NCBI GenBank assembly: GCA_944323825.1
Contig: CALUTY010000008.1
Span: forward strand, 62,001-126,000
Reading direction: 5' to 3'
Length of the DNA: 64,000 bases
Origin: an uncultured Bacteroidales bacterium
GTDB lineage: Bacteria > Bacteroidota > Bacteroidia > Bacteroidales > UBA932
The notes under the pieces are model-generated. The model saw only the letters and a list, made by a program, of their open reading frames with translations. It ran no database searches and had not been told where the DNA came from. Made by a program: the position numbers and the translations under genes. This document shows positions 22,494 through 31,329 of this stretch, piece by piece; within the stretch, counting starts at the first letter, position 1; each line of letters starts with the position of its first letter.

Positions 22494-25400
22494 CTCACAA
22501 GTTCGAAATCCTGTCTGTGAGGCAGCAGAGGGTTCTTTGCATATATCCTCGCCGCCACCTGATACATGCCGGTACGCTCCGGCAGCACCAGTGCCTGGTA
22601 CTTGGCCACACCGTCGTTAAGTTCCACAGGAGTGAACTCGAACTTCTCCTGGATATGGAGCTTGCCTTTGGTGTCCGCCACTGCAAACAGAAGCTCAACG
22701 CCTATCTCCTCAGGTTTCAGGTCACCGATGTTGAGAACCACCTCGGACCTGAACTCGTTGCCGAGGGAGACATCGTTGTAGGAGCTGTCCGGCTTGTTCA
22801 CCGAAACCACTCCTATGCTCTGCCACTCGCGGCGCATGTGCTTCTTCCAGACTGCAATCTCACGTGCCATGCGGTAATCGTCTGCCACAAGCCGGGCAGT
22901 CCTTGCAGACTGAGGCTCATAGTACTGGTTGATGTAGTCCGTGAGCATCCTGTTGGTGGTGAAGTTGCAGGCAACCATGGCCACAGTGTTCTTGATGTAC
23001 TCAATCCACTCAGGAGAATATCCGGAAGCCGCATTGGTCTTGTAGAATGTAGGGGCTATCTCGTTCTCTATGATGGTGTAGATGGTGGCAGCATCAAGCT
23101 CGTCCTGATAGTTCTGGTCATCGTATGTCCTCTCCATCGGAAGAGCCCAGCCTGCACCCGGTTTGTAGCCTTCCACCCACCATCCGTCAAGGACGGAGAA
23201 ATGCATCACACCGTTCATGGCGGCTTTCTCTCCGGAAGTTCCGGAAGCCTCCAGCGGTCTCGTAGGATTGTTCATCCACACGTCGACGCCCTGTACAAGA
23301 CGCTTTGCAAGCGTGATGTCATAATCAGGCACGAACACTATCTTGCCGATGAACCTTTCCTGCTTCGAAATGTCCACGATCATCTTTATGAGATCCTGTC
23401 CTGCCTTGTCGGCCGGATGGGCCTTACCCGCAAAGATGAACTGCACCGGCTGCTCAGGATTGTTCACTATGTCGTTGAGCCTGTCAAGGTCACGGAACAG
23501 GAGGTGAGCCCTCTTGTATGTGGCAAAACGCCTTGCAAACCCTATCGTGAGCACGTCGTCCCTGAGTGTATCCTTTATGGTGACGATCTGTCGCGGCGAA
23601 TAATGATTAGTCGCAGACGGATCGGAAAGACGGTCCTTTATTGTCTCTATGAGCTTCTTCCTGAGCTCCGACCTTACCTTCCACACCTCGGCATCCGGCA
23701 CCTTATATATGCCCTCGAAGCATGTCTTGTCATAGTGATGCGTCTTGAACTGCTCGCCGAACACCTTTGAATGGATGTCCTTCCACTCCGGAGCCGTCCA
23801 GGTAGGATAGTGGACACCGTTGGTGACATAGCTCACATGCAGTTCCTCAGGCAGATAGCCCGGCCACATGCCGGAGAATATGTCCTGGCTCACCTTTCCG
23901 TGCAGCCATGACACGCCGTTCACCTCCTGCGAGATGTTGGCTGCGAGATAGCTCATGGAGAACTTCTCGTTCGGGTCGGAGGCATTGAGCTTGCCGAGCC
24001 CCATCAGGGTCTGCCAGTCTATCTTCAGGCGCTGCGGATAGTGTCCGATGTATTTTCTGAGAAGGCCTTCGTCGAAGGCATCATGGCCTGCAGGCACCGG
24101 CGTATGCGTGGTGAACAGGGATGAAGCCCTCACGACTTCCATTGCCTCAGGGAAGTCGAGATTGTCCTTCGAAATGTATTCATGAAGCCTCTCCATGCCG
24201 ATGAAGGCGGCATGGCCCTCATTGCAGTGGTAGACCTCAGGATTGAGCCCGAGCTTTCTGAGGGCACGGATTCCTCCCACTCCGAGGAGAAGCTCCTGCT
24301 TCAGACGGTTCTCCCAGTCGCCTCCGTAGAGGTGATGGGTGATGGACCTGTCTTCAGGAAGATTCTCTTCAAAGTCAGTGTCGAGAAGATAGAGTTCGGT
24401 GCGGCCCACATCCACCTTCCATATCCTCGCATGGAGATTTCTTCCGGGGAAGGCAAGGCTCACCGTCATCCAGTTGCCCGAAGCGTCACGGACAGGGGAT
24501 GCAGGAATCTTCATGAAGTCCTGGGCATCATATTTTGCCACCTGGTCGCCCTGGGCTGAAAGTATCTGGGTGAAATATCCGTATCTGTAGAGGAGCCCCA
24601 CGGCGACAAGATTGGTGTTCATGTCGCTCGTCTCCTTGAGGTAGTCTCCGGCAAGGATTCCGAGTCCTCCGGAATATATCTTCAGGGAAGTGTCAAGACC
24701 ATATTCCATGCAGAAATATGCTATGGAAGGGCTCTTTCTCTCAGCCTTCATGGCCATATATGCATTGAACTCATCCATGACGGCATCCAATGCGCCCACA
24801 AAGGCGTCATCGTTCTCCAGGACCTTGTACCTCTTCAGGCTCACCATGTCAAGCATGGCAATAGGGTTCTCTCCCGAGAGTGCCCATGCCTCAGGGTCAA
24901 CACGGCTGAAAAGATTCTTCGCAGATTCGTTCCAGCACCACCACAGATTACGTGAAAGGACTTCAAGCCCCTTCAGCCTGTCTGGAAGATGGCGTGAGAT
25001 GAACACGCTGTTCCATGACGGCTGGTTAACATCTATCTTTGTATACTGCATCGATTTATCATCCCTCACTTCCGGGAATGCTCCATTTTCTGATATGACT
25101 TTTTCCAAAGCTTTTGAATAAGCTTCCTTATAATATACGATATTGTTCTCCCAAAGAGCTATTTCCGAAACCTCCTTGGCGTTGTCCATATAGACCTTCC
25201 TTGTGTCCTTGTTCAGGCGGGCAATCTCCTTGACCCGTCCGACCACTTCCTCCACCACATTGTTGTAGTTGGAGTCATTGCGTGTCACCACGCTTATGCC
25301 CGGATGCTCCTTCCCGTAATGGGAGCGCACCCAAAGGCCGAATCCGGCAAGGCTCGTGGTCAGGGTCGGCACCCTGAATGCAAGGCTTTCCAGAGGGGTG

Positions 25401-26722
25401 TAGCCCCACGGCTCGTAATATGAAGGGAAAAGGGTGAGGTCAAGCCCCACGAGAAGGTCATAATACGGCATGTTGAAAATGCCGTCATTGCCGTTCAGAT
25501 ATGAAGGGATGAAATAAACCTTCACCTTGTCGCCGACCGCGTTCTTGAAATTGAGCTCGTTCAGCCGCCTGGTGATGATGTCATACTCAGGGTCCATCAG
25601 ATAATGGGAGGTCCTTGTGACATAATTGGAGCCGTTTCCGGCAAGCTTGGCGGAAAGTTCCTTGTCAGGGCCGTTGTTGCCTGAAGGAATCATGATGAAT
25701 GCCTGGATGCTCTTTCCCTCGAAATCCGACTTGTTGAGCCTGTCGAGGGCATCTATGAACACATCTATTCCCTTGTTCTTGTATTCGTAACGGCCGCTGA
25801 TGCCTATGAAAACTGCATTCTCCGGCACTTCCTCTCCTGACATGGCGGCGGCAATCTCCACAAGGCGTCCCCTTGCGGCACGGCGCTTCTCTTCATACTC
25901 TGCGTCATCTGCAGGTGTGAAACTGTTCTCGAATCCGTTCGGAGTGACTATGTCCACATCCCTTTCGAGGAACTGCTTGCATTCCGCAGCAGTGATTTCG
26001 CTGACTGTCGTGAAAATGTCGGAGTTCTGGGCCGAATGCTTCTCCAATGAATGGCGGGCAAGGACATTGAATTCCCTTGCCTTCGCATCACCGTTGTAAA
26101 CGCCCATCGCGTCATAGAGCGGAAGGTTGTTGCCTGCAAGGCATCTGCCCACCACTGTGGCATGGGTCGTGAATACGGTGGCTATCGGAAGTCCCGTGTT
26201 CTTTATATAAAGGAGTCCCGCTCCTGTCATCCATTCGTGAAACTGTGCAACGACCTTGTCGGAAGGGCTGAGGTTGAACCTGTAGAAACTCTCTATCACC
26301 TTTCCTGCGGCATATCCGAAAAGCGCGGACTCGATATAGTCCCAGTTGCCTGTAATGGAGTCAACCCCGAAGCGCTTCCAGTACTCAGTCAGAATCTCGT
26401 CCTTCTGGGTAATGAACTGCTTGAAATTGACAAGAATTGCCACAGGCTTTCCAGGAATGTTCCATCTCCCCACCCTTATCCGCAGTCCCTCGGATGCAGC
26501 CTGGGTACGCCAGGCGGTATAAAGATGCGGATCATCAATGAAATCCGGATTGCTTTCGGTATCCATCCATACATCCGGACCGATCAGTATGTGATGTCTT
26601 TTCAATTCACTCTTAAGGTAGAGGGACTTGGTCGCTATGACCGTATAGATTCCCCCTACCTTATTGCAGACTTCCCAACTGATTTCAAACAGATAATCCG
26701 GTCTGATCAAATCTTTGTTCAT
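22484..26722 (-). CDS. Glycogen synthase (GT3) - alpha-glucan phosphorylase (GT35) fusion
   Basis: 1412 residues in one frame. Residues 1 to about 550 form an animal/yeast-type GT3 glycogen synthase: FEISWEVCNKVGGIYTVI at the start, FTTHATVVGR, TTVSEITAAE, and PSYYEPWGYTPLES for the acceptor end. From about 558 (MQYTKIDVNQPSW) to the end it is a GT35 alpha-glucan phosphorylase with the DUF3417 N-terminal segment (SRNLWWCWNE) and the PLP-lysine block EASGTSGEKAAMNG with K1166. The two halves catalyse opposite directions: chain growth from a nucleotide sugar and phosphorolytic shortening to glucose 1-phosphate. The gene abuts GH57 upstream (stop codon next to ATG) and overlaps ribF downstream. 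Fusions of this type are annotated in Bacteroidota; I know of no biochemical study. Confidence 0.93.
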   Translation of the reverse strand: MNKDLIRPDYLFEISWEVCNKVGGIYTVIATKSLYLKSELKRHHILIGPDVWMDTESNPDFIDDPHLYTAWRTQAASEGLRIRVGRWNIPGKPVAILVNFKQFITQKDEILTEYWKRFGVDSITGNWDYIESALFGYAAGKVIESFYRFNLSPSDKVVAQFHEWMTGAGLLYIKNTGLPIATVFTTHATVVGRCLAGNNLPLYDAMGVYNGDAKAREFNVLARHSLEKHSAQNSDIFTTVSEITAAECKQFLERDVDIVTPNGFENSFTPADDAEYEEKRRAARGRLVEIAAAMSGEEVPENAVFIGISGRYEYKNKGIDVFIDALDRLNKSDFEGKSIQAFIMIPSGNNGPDKELSAKLAGNGSNYVTRTSHYLMDPEYDIITRRLNELNFKNAVGDKVKVYFIPSYLNGNDGIFNMPYYDLLVGLDLTLFPSYYEPWGYTPLESLAFRVPTLTTSLAGFGLWVRSHYGKEHPGISVVTRNDSNYNNVVEEVVGRVKEIARLNKDTRKVYMDNAKEVSEIALWENNIVYYKEAYSKALEKVISENGAFPEVRDDKSMQYTKIDVNQPSWNSVFISRHLPDRLKGLEVLSRNLWWCWNESAKNLFSRVDPEAWALSGENPIAMLDMVSLKRYKVLENDDAFVGALDAVMDEFNAYMAMKAERKSPSIAYFCMEYGLDTSLKIYSGGLGILAGDYLKETSDMNTNLVAVGLLYRYGYFTQILSAQGDQVAKYDAQDFMKIPASPVRDASGNWMTVSLAFPGRNLHARIWKVDVGRTELYLLDTDFEENLPEDRSITHHLYGGDWENRLKQELLLGVGGIRALRKLGLNPEVYHCNEGHAAFIGMERLHEYISKDNLDFPEAMEVVRASSLFTTHTPVPAGHDAFDEGLLRKYIGHYPQRLKIDWQTLMGLGKLNASDPNEKFSMSYLAANISQEVNGVSWLHGKVSQDIFSGMWPGYLPEELHVSYVTNGVHYPTWTAPEWKDIHSKVFGEQFKTHHYDKTCFEGIYKVPDAEVWKVRSELRKKLIETIKDRLSDPSATNHYSPRQIVTIKDTLRDDVLTIGFARRFATYKRAHLLFRDLDRLNDIVNNPEQPVQFIFAGKAHPADKAGQDLIKMIVDISKQERFIGKIVFVPDYDITLAKRLVQGVDVWMNNPTRPLEASGTSGEKAAMNGVMHFSVLDGWWVEGYKPGAGWALPMERTYDDQNYQDELDAATIYTIIENEIAPTFYKTNAASGYSPEWIEYIKNTVAMVACNFTTNRMLTDYINQYYEPQSARTARLVADDYRMAREIAVWKKHMRREWQSIGVVSVNKPDSSYNDVSLGNEFRSEVVLNIGDLKPEEIGVELLFAVADTKGKLHIQEKFEFTPVELNDGVAKYQALVLPERTGMYQVAARIYAKNPLLPHRQDFELVRWL

Positions 26723-28066
26723 CTACTCTTTCTTGGTTTTTGTTGTTCTCTTCTTAGCGGCGGCAGGCTTTGCTTCCTTTTCCGCCTTGGAGGCCTTCGG
26801 AGCAGCCTTCACGGTCTTCCGTTTCGGCTTGGCCTCAGGCTCCGGCGCTGCAAATTTAGCATCAGAAACCGAAATTGCATCATCAACCCTCAAAATAAAA
26901 TCGCTGAGAACATTCATATAATTTATAAATGCCTCATACGGAGTATCATACGGATTGAAATATTTATGCACGGCCCCGTCGGAGAAGAACTTGGTGCACA
27001 TATAGTAGAAATGGTCGCTCTCCTGAAGATGGCCGAAATCGGACCAGAGGGCCTCGTCATTGACGATGGAAAGCTTCTCCGAAAGGCTGTAGAGCTTGCT
27101 GAACGCATCATTCTGGAGCTCATTTCCAAGCCATGCGGTCACATCCCTTTCCTCGTCTGCCCATGAAATAGGGTCCGGAACATCCAGCACACCCACCGGC
27201 TCATGCTTCCTGGCGGCCTGTGACGGGGTGACAAACTCGAATTCACCGTCATTGAGGACGACCTCAGGGAAATATCTCATGAAATCGAAAATGCCGCTCT
27301 GGGCCTTCTGGTGTTCGCCGAATGTCTCATAGTCCATGAAAAGGTTGATGATCTCGTCATTCTGTGCGGAAGCCTTTATCCATGAAAGATACTTCTCACC
27401 TGTAAGAGGCCAGTCCGGCCAGCTCTTGTCCGAGAACCTGAAGGCGATGTCATCGCTCAGGGAAGAATTCTTCAGCAGGAGCTTGAGCTTCGGAGCCATT
27501 GCCCCCGAATAGAGATAGTTGGGGCTCTTCCATCCGAGGACATGCTTTGCGCCCTCAGTCAGCATGGTCTTGAATCCCATGCCATAGACCATTTCACCGA
27601 TGGAATCGGAATAGATGAGTTCAGTGTTCCTGAATGCCTTCGGAGTGACACCGAAATAATTCTCCACGGTCTCTTTGTGCTTCATCACCTGATGCTTGAA
27701 CTCGTCAGGGGATGCAAGGGATGCGAGCGAGTGATAATATGTTTCGGAAAGGAACTCCACGCAGCCGGTGTCGGCAAGCTTCCTGAAACTCTCGATCACC
27801 TCCGGAGCATACCTGTCGAACTGCTCGATGACTGTCCCCGATATGGAGAATGCAACCTTGAACTGGCCCTTGTAGCGGCCGATCATTTCCAGAAGGAGTG
27901 CATTCATCGGCAGGTAGCACCTCTGTGCCACCCTTCTGAGGATGGTCCTGTTGGCAAAGTCATCATAATAGTGGGAATCCTTCCCTATGTCAAAAAATCT
28001 GTATAACCTCAATCTGCTTGGCTGATGAACCTGAAAATACAGACAAATGCTCTTTTTCATAATCAT
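26723..28066 (-). CDS. GH57 family alpha-glucan-active enzyme with a Lys/Ala-rich C-terminal tail
   Basis: 447 residues. The first about 400 form a GH57 barrel and helical cap: SICLYFQVHQPSRLRLYRFF at the start (HQP is GH57 motif I), GCVEFLSETYYHS with the nucleophile Glu, and INLFMDYETFGEH with the acid/base Asp. GH57 members include alpha-amylases, 4-alpha-glucanotransferases and branching enzymes; the exact activity is not clear. The last 42 residues (about 406-447) are Lys, Ala and Pro-rich with 13 Lys, like an H1-histone tail. A GH57 of this kind stands next to the same GT4 gene in many Bacteroidota. The start may be the second ATG, 6 nt later. The stop codon touches the ATG of the fusion gene. 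Confidence 0.88.
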   Translation of the reverse strand: MIMKKSICLYFQVHQPSRLRLYRFFDIGKDSHYYDDFANRTILRRVAQRCYLPMNALLLEMIGRYKGQFKVAFSISGTVIEQFDRYAPEVIESFRKLADTGCVEFLSETYYHSLASLASPDEFKHQVMKHKETVENYFGVTPKAFRNTELIYSDSIGEMVYGMGFKTMLTEGAKHVLGWKSPNYLYSGAMAPKLKLLLKNSSLSDDIAFRFSDKSWPDWPLTGEKYLSWIKASAQNDEIINLFMDYETFGEHQKAQSGIFDFMRYFPEVVLNDGEFEFVTPSQAARKHEPVGVLDVPDPISWADEERDVTAWLGNELQNDAFSKLYSLSEKLSIVNDEALWSDFGHLQESDHFYYMCTKFFSDGAVHKYFNPYDTPYEAFINYMNVLSDFILRVDDAISVSDAKFAAPEPEAKPKRKTVKAAPKASKAEKEAKPAAAKKRTTKTKKE

Positions 28067-28075
28067 TTAGGGTTT

Positions 28076-29365
28076 TTATTTTATCACTGACTCGTAAACT
28101 TTCTTGACCTTGTATGCCGCGTTGTTCCATTTGAGGGCGTTGACCTCGTCGTAGCCGCAATGTGCCGCCATGTCGGCAAGCGCAGGATAGTTCAGAAGGC
28201 CGTATATGGCATCCGCCATGGCATCTATATCCCAGAAATCCACCTTGATGGCATATTTCAGGACCTCTGCCACACCTGACTGCTTGGAGATTATGGTAGG
28301 CACATTCGTGCGCATTGCCTCAAGCGGGGAAATGCCGAACGGCTCCGAAACGGAAGGCATTATATAGACATCCGACAATGCGAACATCTTCTGTACATCA
28401 GCCCCGCGGAGGAAGCCCGTAAAGTGGAATCTGTCTGAAATTCCGAGACGGGCGACATGACGGATGCACCTGTTGAGCATGTCTCCGCTGCCGGCCATCA
28501 CGAACCGTACATGGCTGCACCTCTTGAGCACCTTGGCGGCCGCCTCGATGAAATATTCAGGGCCTTTCTGGAAAGTGATCCTTCCAAGGAAGGTCACCAC
28601 CTTGTCCTTCACGCCCCTTTCCACGGTCAGGTTCTCCCTTCCGCTGAAGTCCACCGCATTGTGTACAGTGACAACCTTGTCCGGGGAAATGCCGTATTTG
28701 TTGATCACTATGTTTCTGGTCAGGTCGCTCACCGCGATGACCTTGTCAGCAGCCTCCATCCCCTTCTTTTCAAGGTCATAGACACGGGTGTCTATATGGT
28801 CATTGCTGCTGCGGTCGAATGAGGTGGCATGGACATGCACCACGAGAGGCTTGCCTGTCAGCTGCTTGGCGGCTATTCCGGCAAGGTATGTGAGCCAGTC
28901 ATGCGCATGGATCACATCTATCTCGTCCGCATGCTGGAGGGCGATGGTGGCCCCCACCATTGCATACCTCGCCACCTCCTCCATGAGGTTGGCTCCGTAT
29001 TTCCCGGAAAATTTGTATTTCTGGCCGTACTGGATACGGAAATTCTTTATCTGCTTCTTCCGCTCCTCCTCGACCATAGATGTGAACTCCTCCGGATCCA
29101 CATACGGCACCATGTTGGAGCCGATATGCACGAACTGCACCTTTCCGAGGAACTCATCCACGGATGTGCTCACAGTGTCCACGGGGACATCACTCGCATT
29201 GATGATCTTCACGGCACTCTGGTCTTCGTCACCGGATGCGGAAGGCATCACGAAAAGCACGTCCACATCATTTACGGCAAGCCCCTTGGTCATTCCATAG
29301 CAGGCCGTTCCAAGACCGCCGGCGATATGAGGAGGGAATTCCCATCCGAACATCAGGACCTTCAT
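28076..29365 (-). CDS. GT4 family glycosyltransferase (glycogen-synthase-like)
   Basis: 429 residues with a GT-B fold: N-terminal FGWEFPPHIAGGLGTACYGM (the GGLG nucleotide-sugar loop of GlgA and related starch synthases), VIHAHDWLTYLAG, and the C-terminal retaining-GT pattern SEPFGISPLEAM. It is close to bacterial alpha-glucan synthases but shorter than GlgA (about 475). It lies next to the GH57 gene in this operon and overlaps the debranching gene by ATGA. A role in making or priming an alpha-glucan is likely but not proven. It is distinct from the GT3 synthase in the fusion, so the operon has two synthase-like enzymes. Confidence 0.88.
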   Translation of the reverse strand: MKVLMFGWEFPPHIAGGLGTACYGMTKGLAVNDVDVLFVMPSASGDEDQSAVKIINASDVPVDTVSTSVDEFLGKVQFVHIGSNMVPYVDPEEFTSMVEEERKKQIKNFRIQYGQKYKFSGKYGANLMEEVARYAMVGATIALQHADEIDVIHAHDWLTYLAGIAAKQLTGKPLVVHVHATSFDRSSNDHIDTRVYDLEKKGMEAADKVIAVSDLTRNIVINKYGISPDKVVTVHNAVDFSGRENLTVERGVKDKVVTFLGRITFQKGPEYFIEAAAKVLKRCSHVRFVMAGSGDMLNRCIRHVARLGISDRFHFTGFLRGADVQKMFALSDVYIMPSVSEPFGISPLEAMRTNVPTIISKQSGVAEVLKYAIKVDFWDIDAMADAIYGLLNYPALADMAAHCGYDEVNALKWNNAAYKVKKVYESVIK

Positions 29366-31302
29366 TTCTTTTCCTCCTTATAATTATTCATCAGACTATA
29401 TACTCTCAAAAGGGCAGCCGTGCTGCATGCCGAAGAAATGGCACCGTGGGCCTCATGAGGAGGATCTCCGTCATAAAGTTCGGAGAATGCACCCACTCCA
29501 TGCTTGTTTATGTCGGCAAAGAACCCTTCAACAAGATATTCGGCCTTTTTGAAGAAAGAAGGGCCGACAATCTTGAAGCAGATGTCGATATACGGGCCGA
29601 GGAGCGACGGAAAGGCGCAGCCCTGATGGTAAGCAAGATCCCTGTCCCTCTGCGAACCTTCATACACGCCCCTGTATTTCGGGTTGCGTGGAGAAAGTGT
29701 CCTGATGCCCCTTGCAGTGACAAGTTCGTTGTTGATTACGGAAATCACAGCTGACTTCACCTCATCGTCCACCGGTGAATAGTCAAGGCAGATGGCGAAC
29801 AGCTGGTTAGGGCGGACATCCATGTTCTGTCCGGAATTGTCCACATAATCGGCGAGATATCCGCGCTCAGGATTCCAGAACACCTGCTGGAAATTGTCCT
29901 TCACAAGGTCACGCACATGGCTCCAGCGACCTGCGAATGCGCTTTTCTTTGCTCCGTACTTCTTTTCCATGTCAAGGGCGAAGCAGAGGGCGTTGTACCA
30001 CATGGCATTGGTCTCCACCTGATATCCGGCCCTTTCCGTGACAGGACAGCCGTCGACATAGGCATTCATCCATGACAGTGCCACACGGTCCATCTGCGCC
30101 CAGAGAAGACCGTTCGGGTGCATGGTGATCTCACGCCTCTTGCCCGGAGCATAGCTGTCCACTATGTTCTTGAGGAGCTTGCCGTATTTGCCCCAGATCC
30201 GCTCCTCTTCACCGGTATGGTGGATATACTGCTGTATGGTGTCCGTAAGACGGAGAGGGGCCTCCACCTGGGTGGTCCTGTGCAGAAGCCGGTCCTGCTC
30301 CTCTGAAATGAGATTGTCAAGGATTTCCTCGAATTCCCCGCCCTTGTCCCCGGCATAGAGTGTCAGGCCAGGCAGGGATTCCACGGTCTCCCTGAGAAGT
30401 CCGGTCTCAAGCCATGAATAGCCGGCATTGATGCGTTCATGCCCGTTCCTGTTGGTCTTGAGCAGGTCCGCATCATGGACGAGGAGGTCATGATAGCTCT
30501 TTATTTCGCTGTGCCTGCGGACTATGTCGGTGAATTTCCTCTTCATCTGCTTCGGATTCTCGGCATTGACTGAGGCCGAAAAGACTATGGAATCCCCCGG
30601 CTTCATGTCCATGATGAAGGTTCCCGGGACAAAAAGGTCCTCCTTGCACTCGAATCCGCGCCTCAGTTCGTCGGAATATGTAATCCCGTTGTACCAGTAA
30701 GGCATATATTTGAACTGGAACTTCCCGCTGAGCTGGAGATTGAGGTCAGGGAATCCGTCATAGAGGCAGAAAGACACACCGCCTTCCGCATCGCGGCAGG
30801 AAGTGTCGGCTTCAGTGTTCTGGTGAGTCAGGCCATGAACGCTCCTGAAGGCCAGGAACGGCTTGAGAATCAGCGTGGTCTTCATCGGAGCCTCCACAAG
30901 GTCATACCGGATGAGAACCTGGTCATTGTCCGGAACCATCAGGATGGTCTTGGTGAAGATGATTTCGCCCACCTTATAAGTGATTTTCGGCTCCGGGTCC
31001 GCATCGAAATCCACAATGTACTTGTGGCCCCTCGGCTCGTAGACATCCCCGTAGCAATGGATGCCGAGATTGAACTGCCGTCCGTTCATGACCAGACTTT
31101 CGTCAAGGGAAGAAAGCAGGAGGTATTTCCCGCCTCCGAACTTGTCGACCGGCACGGCAAGAAGTCCATGGTAGCGTCTTGTATTGCAGGTCACTATGGA
31201 AGTGTTGCAATAGGCACCTGTCTTACTCGCGACGAGAATCTCCCTTTTCAGGGAATATTCGAGGTTCACGAGCTCGGACTTGTTGAATTTAAGGAAAGCC
31301 AT
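29362..31302 (-). CDS. Amylo-alpha-1,6-glucosidase-like glycogen debranching protein (GH133)
   Basis: 646 residues. The N-terminal domain (SKTGAYCNTSIVTCNTRRYH then GLLAVP) is the GDE N-terminal beta domain; the rest is an (alpha/alpha)6 barrel ending AYHQGCAFPSLLGPYID and GAFSELYDGDPPHEAHGA. In active GDE enzymes the barrel carries a W-x-x-R-D-x-x-x-(A/S)-LPGL block; here it reads WLETGLLRETVESLPGL, and the DAPLW-like block reads VEAPLRLTDTIQQY. Asp-to-Glu changes at both places and ISSACSTAALLR in place of the usual end motif suggest altered or lost hydrolysis. It lies between branching enzyme and GT4 in the operon. The start ATG is clear (MAFLKFNKSELV). Confidence 0.85.
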   Translation of the reverse strand: MAFLKFNKSELVNLEYSLKREILVASKTGAYCNTSIVTCNTRRYHGLLAVPVDKFGGGKYLLLSSLDESLVMNGRQFNLGIHCYGDVYEPRGHKYIVDFDADPEPKITYKVGEIIFTKTILMVPDNDQVLIRYDLVEAPMKTTLILKPFLAFRSVHGLTHQNTEADTSCRDAEGGVSFCLYDGFPDLNLQLSGKFQFKYMPYWYNGITYSDELRRGFECKEDLFVPGTFIMDMKPGDSIVFSASVNAENPKQMKRKFTDIVRRHSEIKSYHDLLVHDADLLKTNRNGHERINAGYSWLETGLLRETVESLPGLTLYAGDKGGEFEEILDNLISEEQDRLLHRTTQVEAPLRLTDTIQQYIHHTGEEERIWGKYGKLLKNIVDSYAPGKRREITMHPNGLLWAQMDRVALSWMNAYVDGCPVTERAGYQVETNAMWYNALCFALDMEKKYGAKKSAFAGRWSHVRDLVKDNFQQVFWNPERGYLADYVDNSGQNMDVRPNQLFAICLDYSPVDDEVKSAVISVINNELVTARGIRTLSPRNPKYRGVYEGSQRDRDLAYHQGCAFPSLLGPYIDICFKIVGPSFFKKAEYLVEGFFADINKHGVGAFSELYDGDPPHEAHGAISSACSTAALLRVYSLMNNYKEEKK

Positions 31303-31329
31303 ACTTTAATATTTAAGGTTAATTATCTT

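Noticed and set aside
22481..23770. 429-codon plus-strand open frame opposite the phosphorylase half
   Set aside because: Shadow of the GT35 coding region; His/Val/Leu-rich sequence with no domain-like pattern.
25025..25050. TATCTTTG on the plus strand inside the fusion gene as a promoter
   Set aside because: No -33 box and no rightward gene downstream; chance match inside coding sequence.
26051..27166. 371-codon plus-strand open frame across the fusion and GH57 genes
   Set aside because: Antisense to two clear genes and crosses their boundary; no motif.
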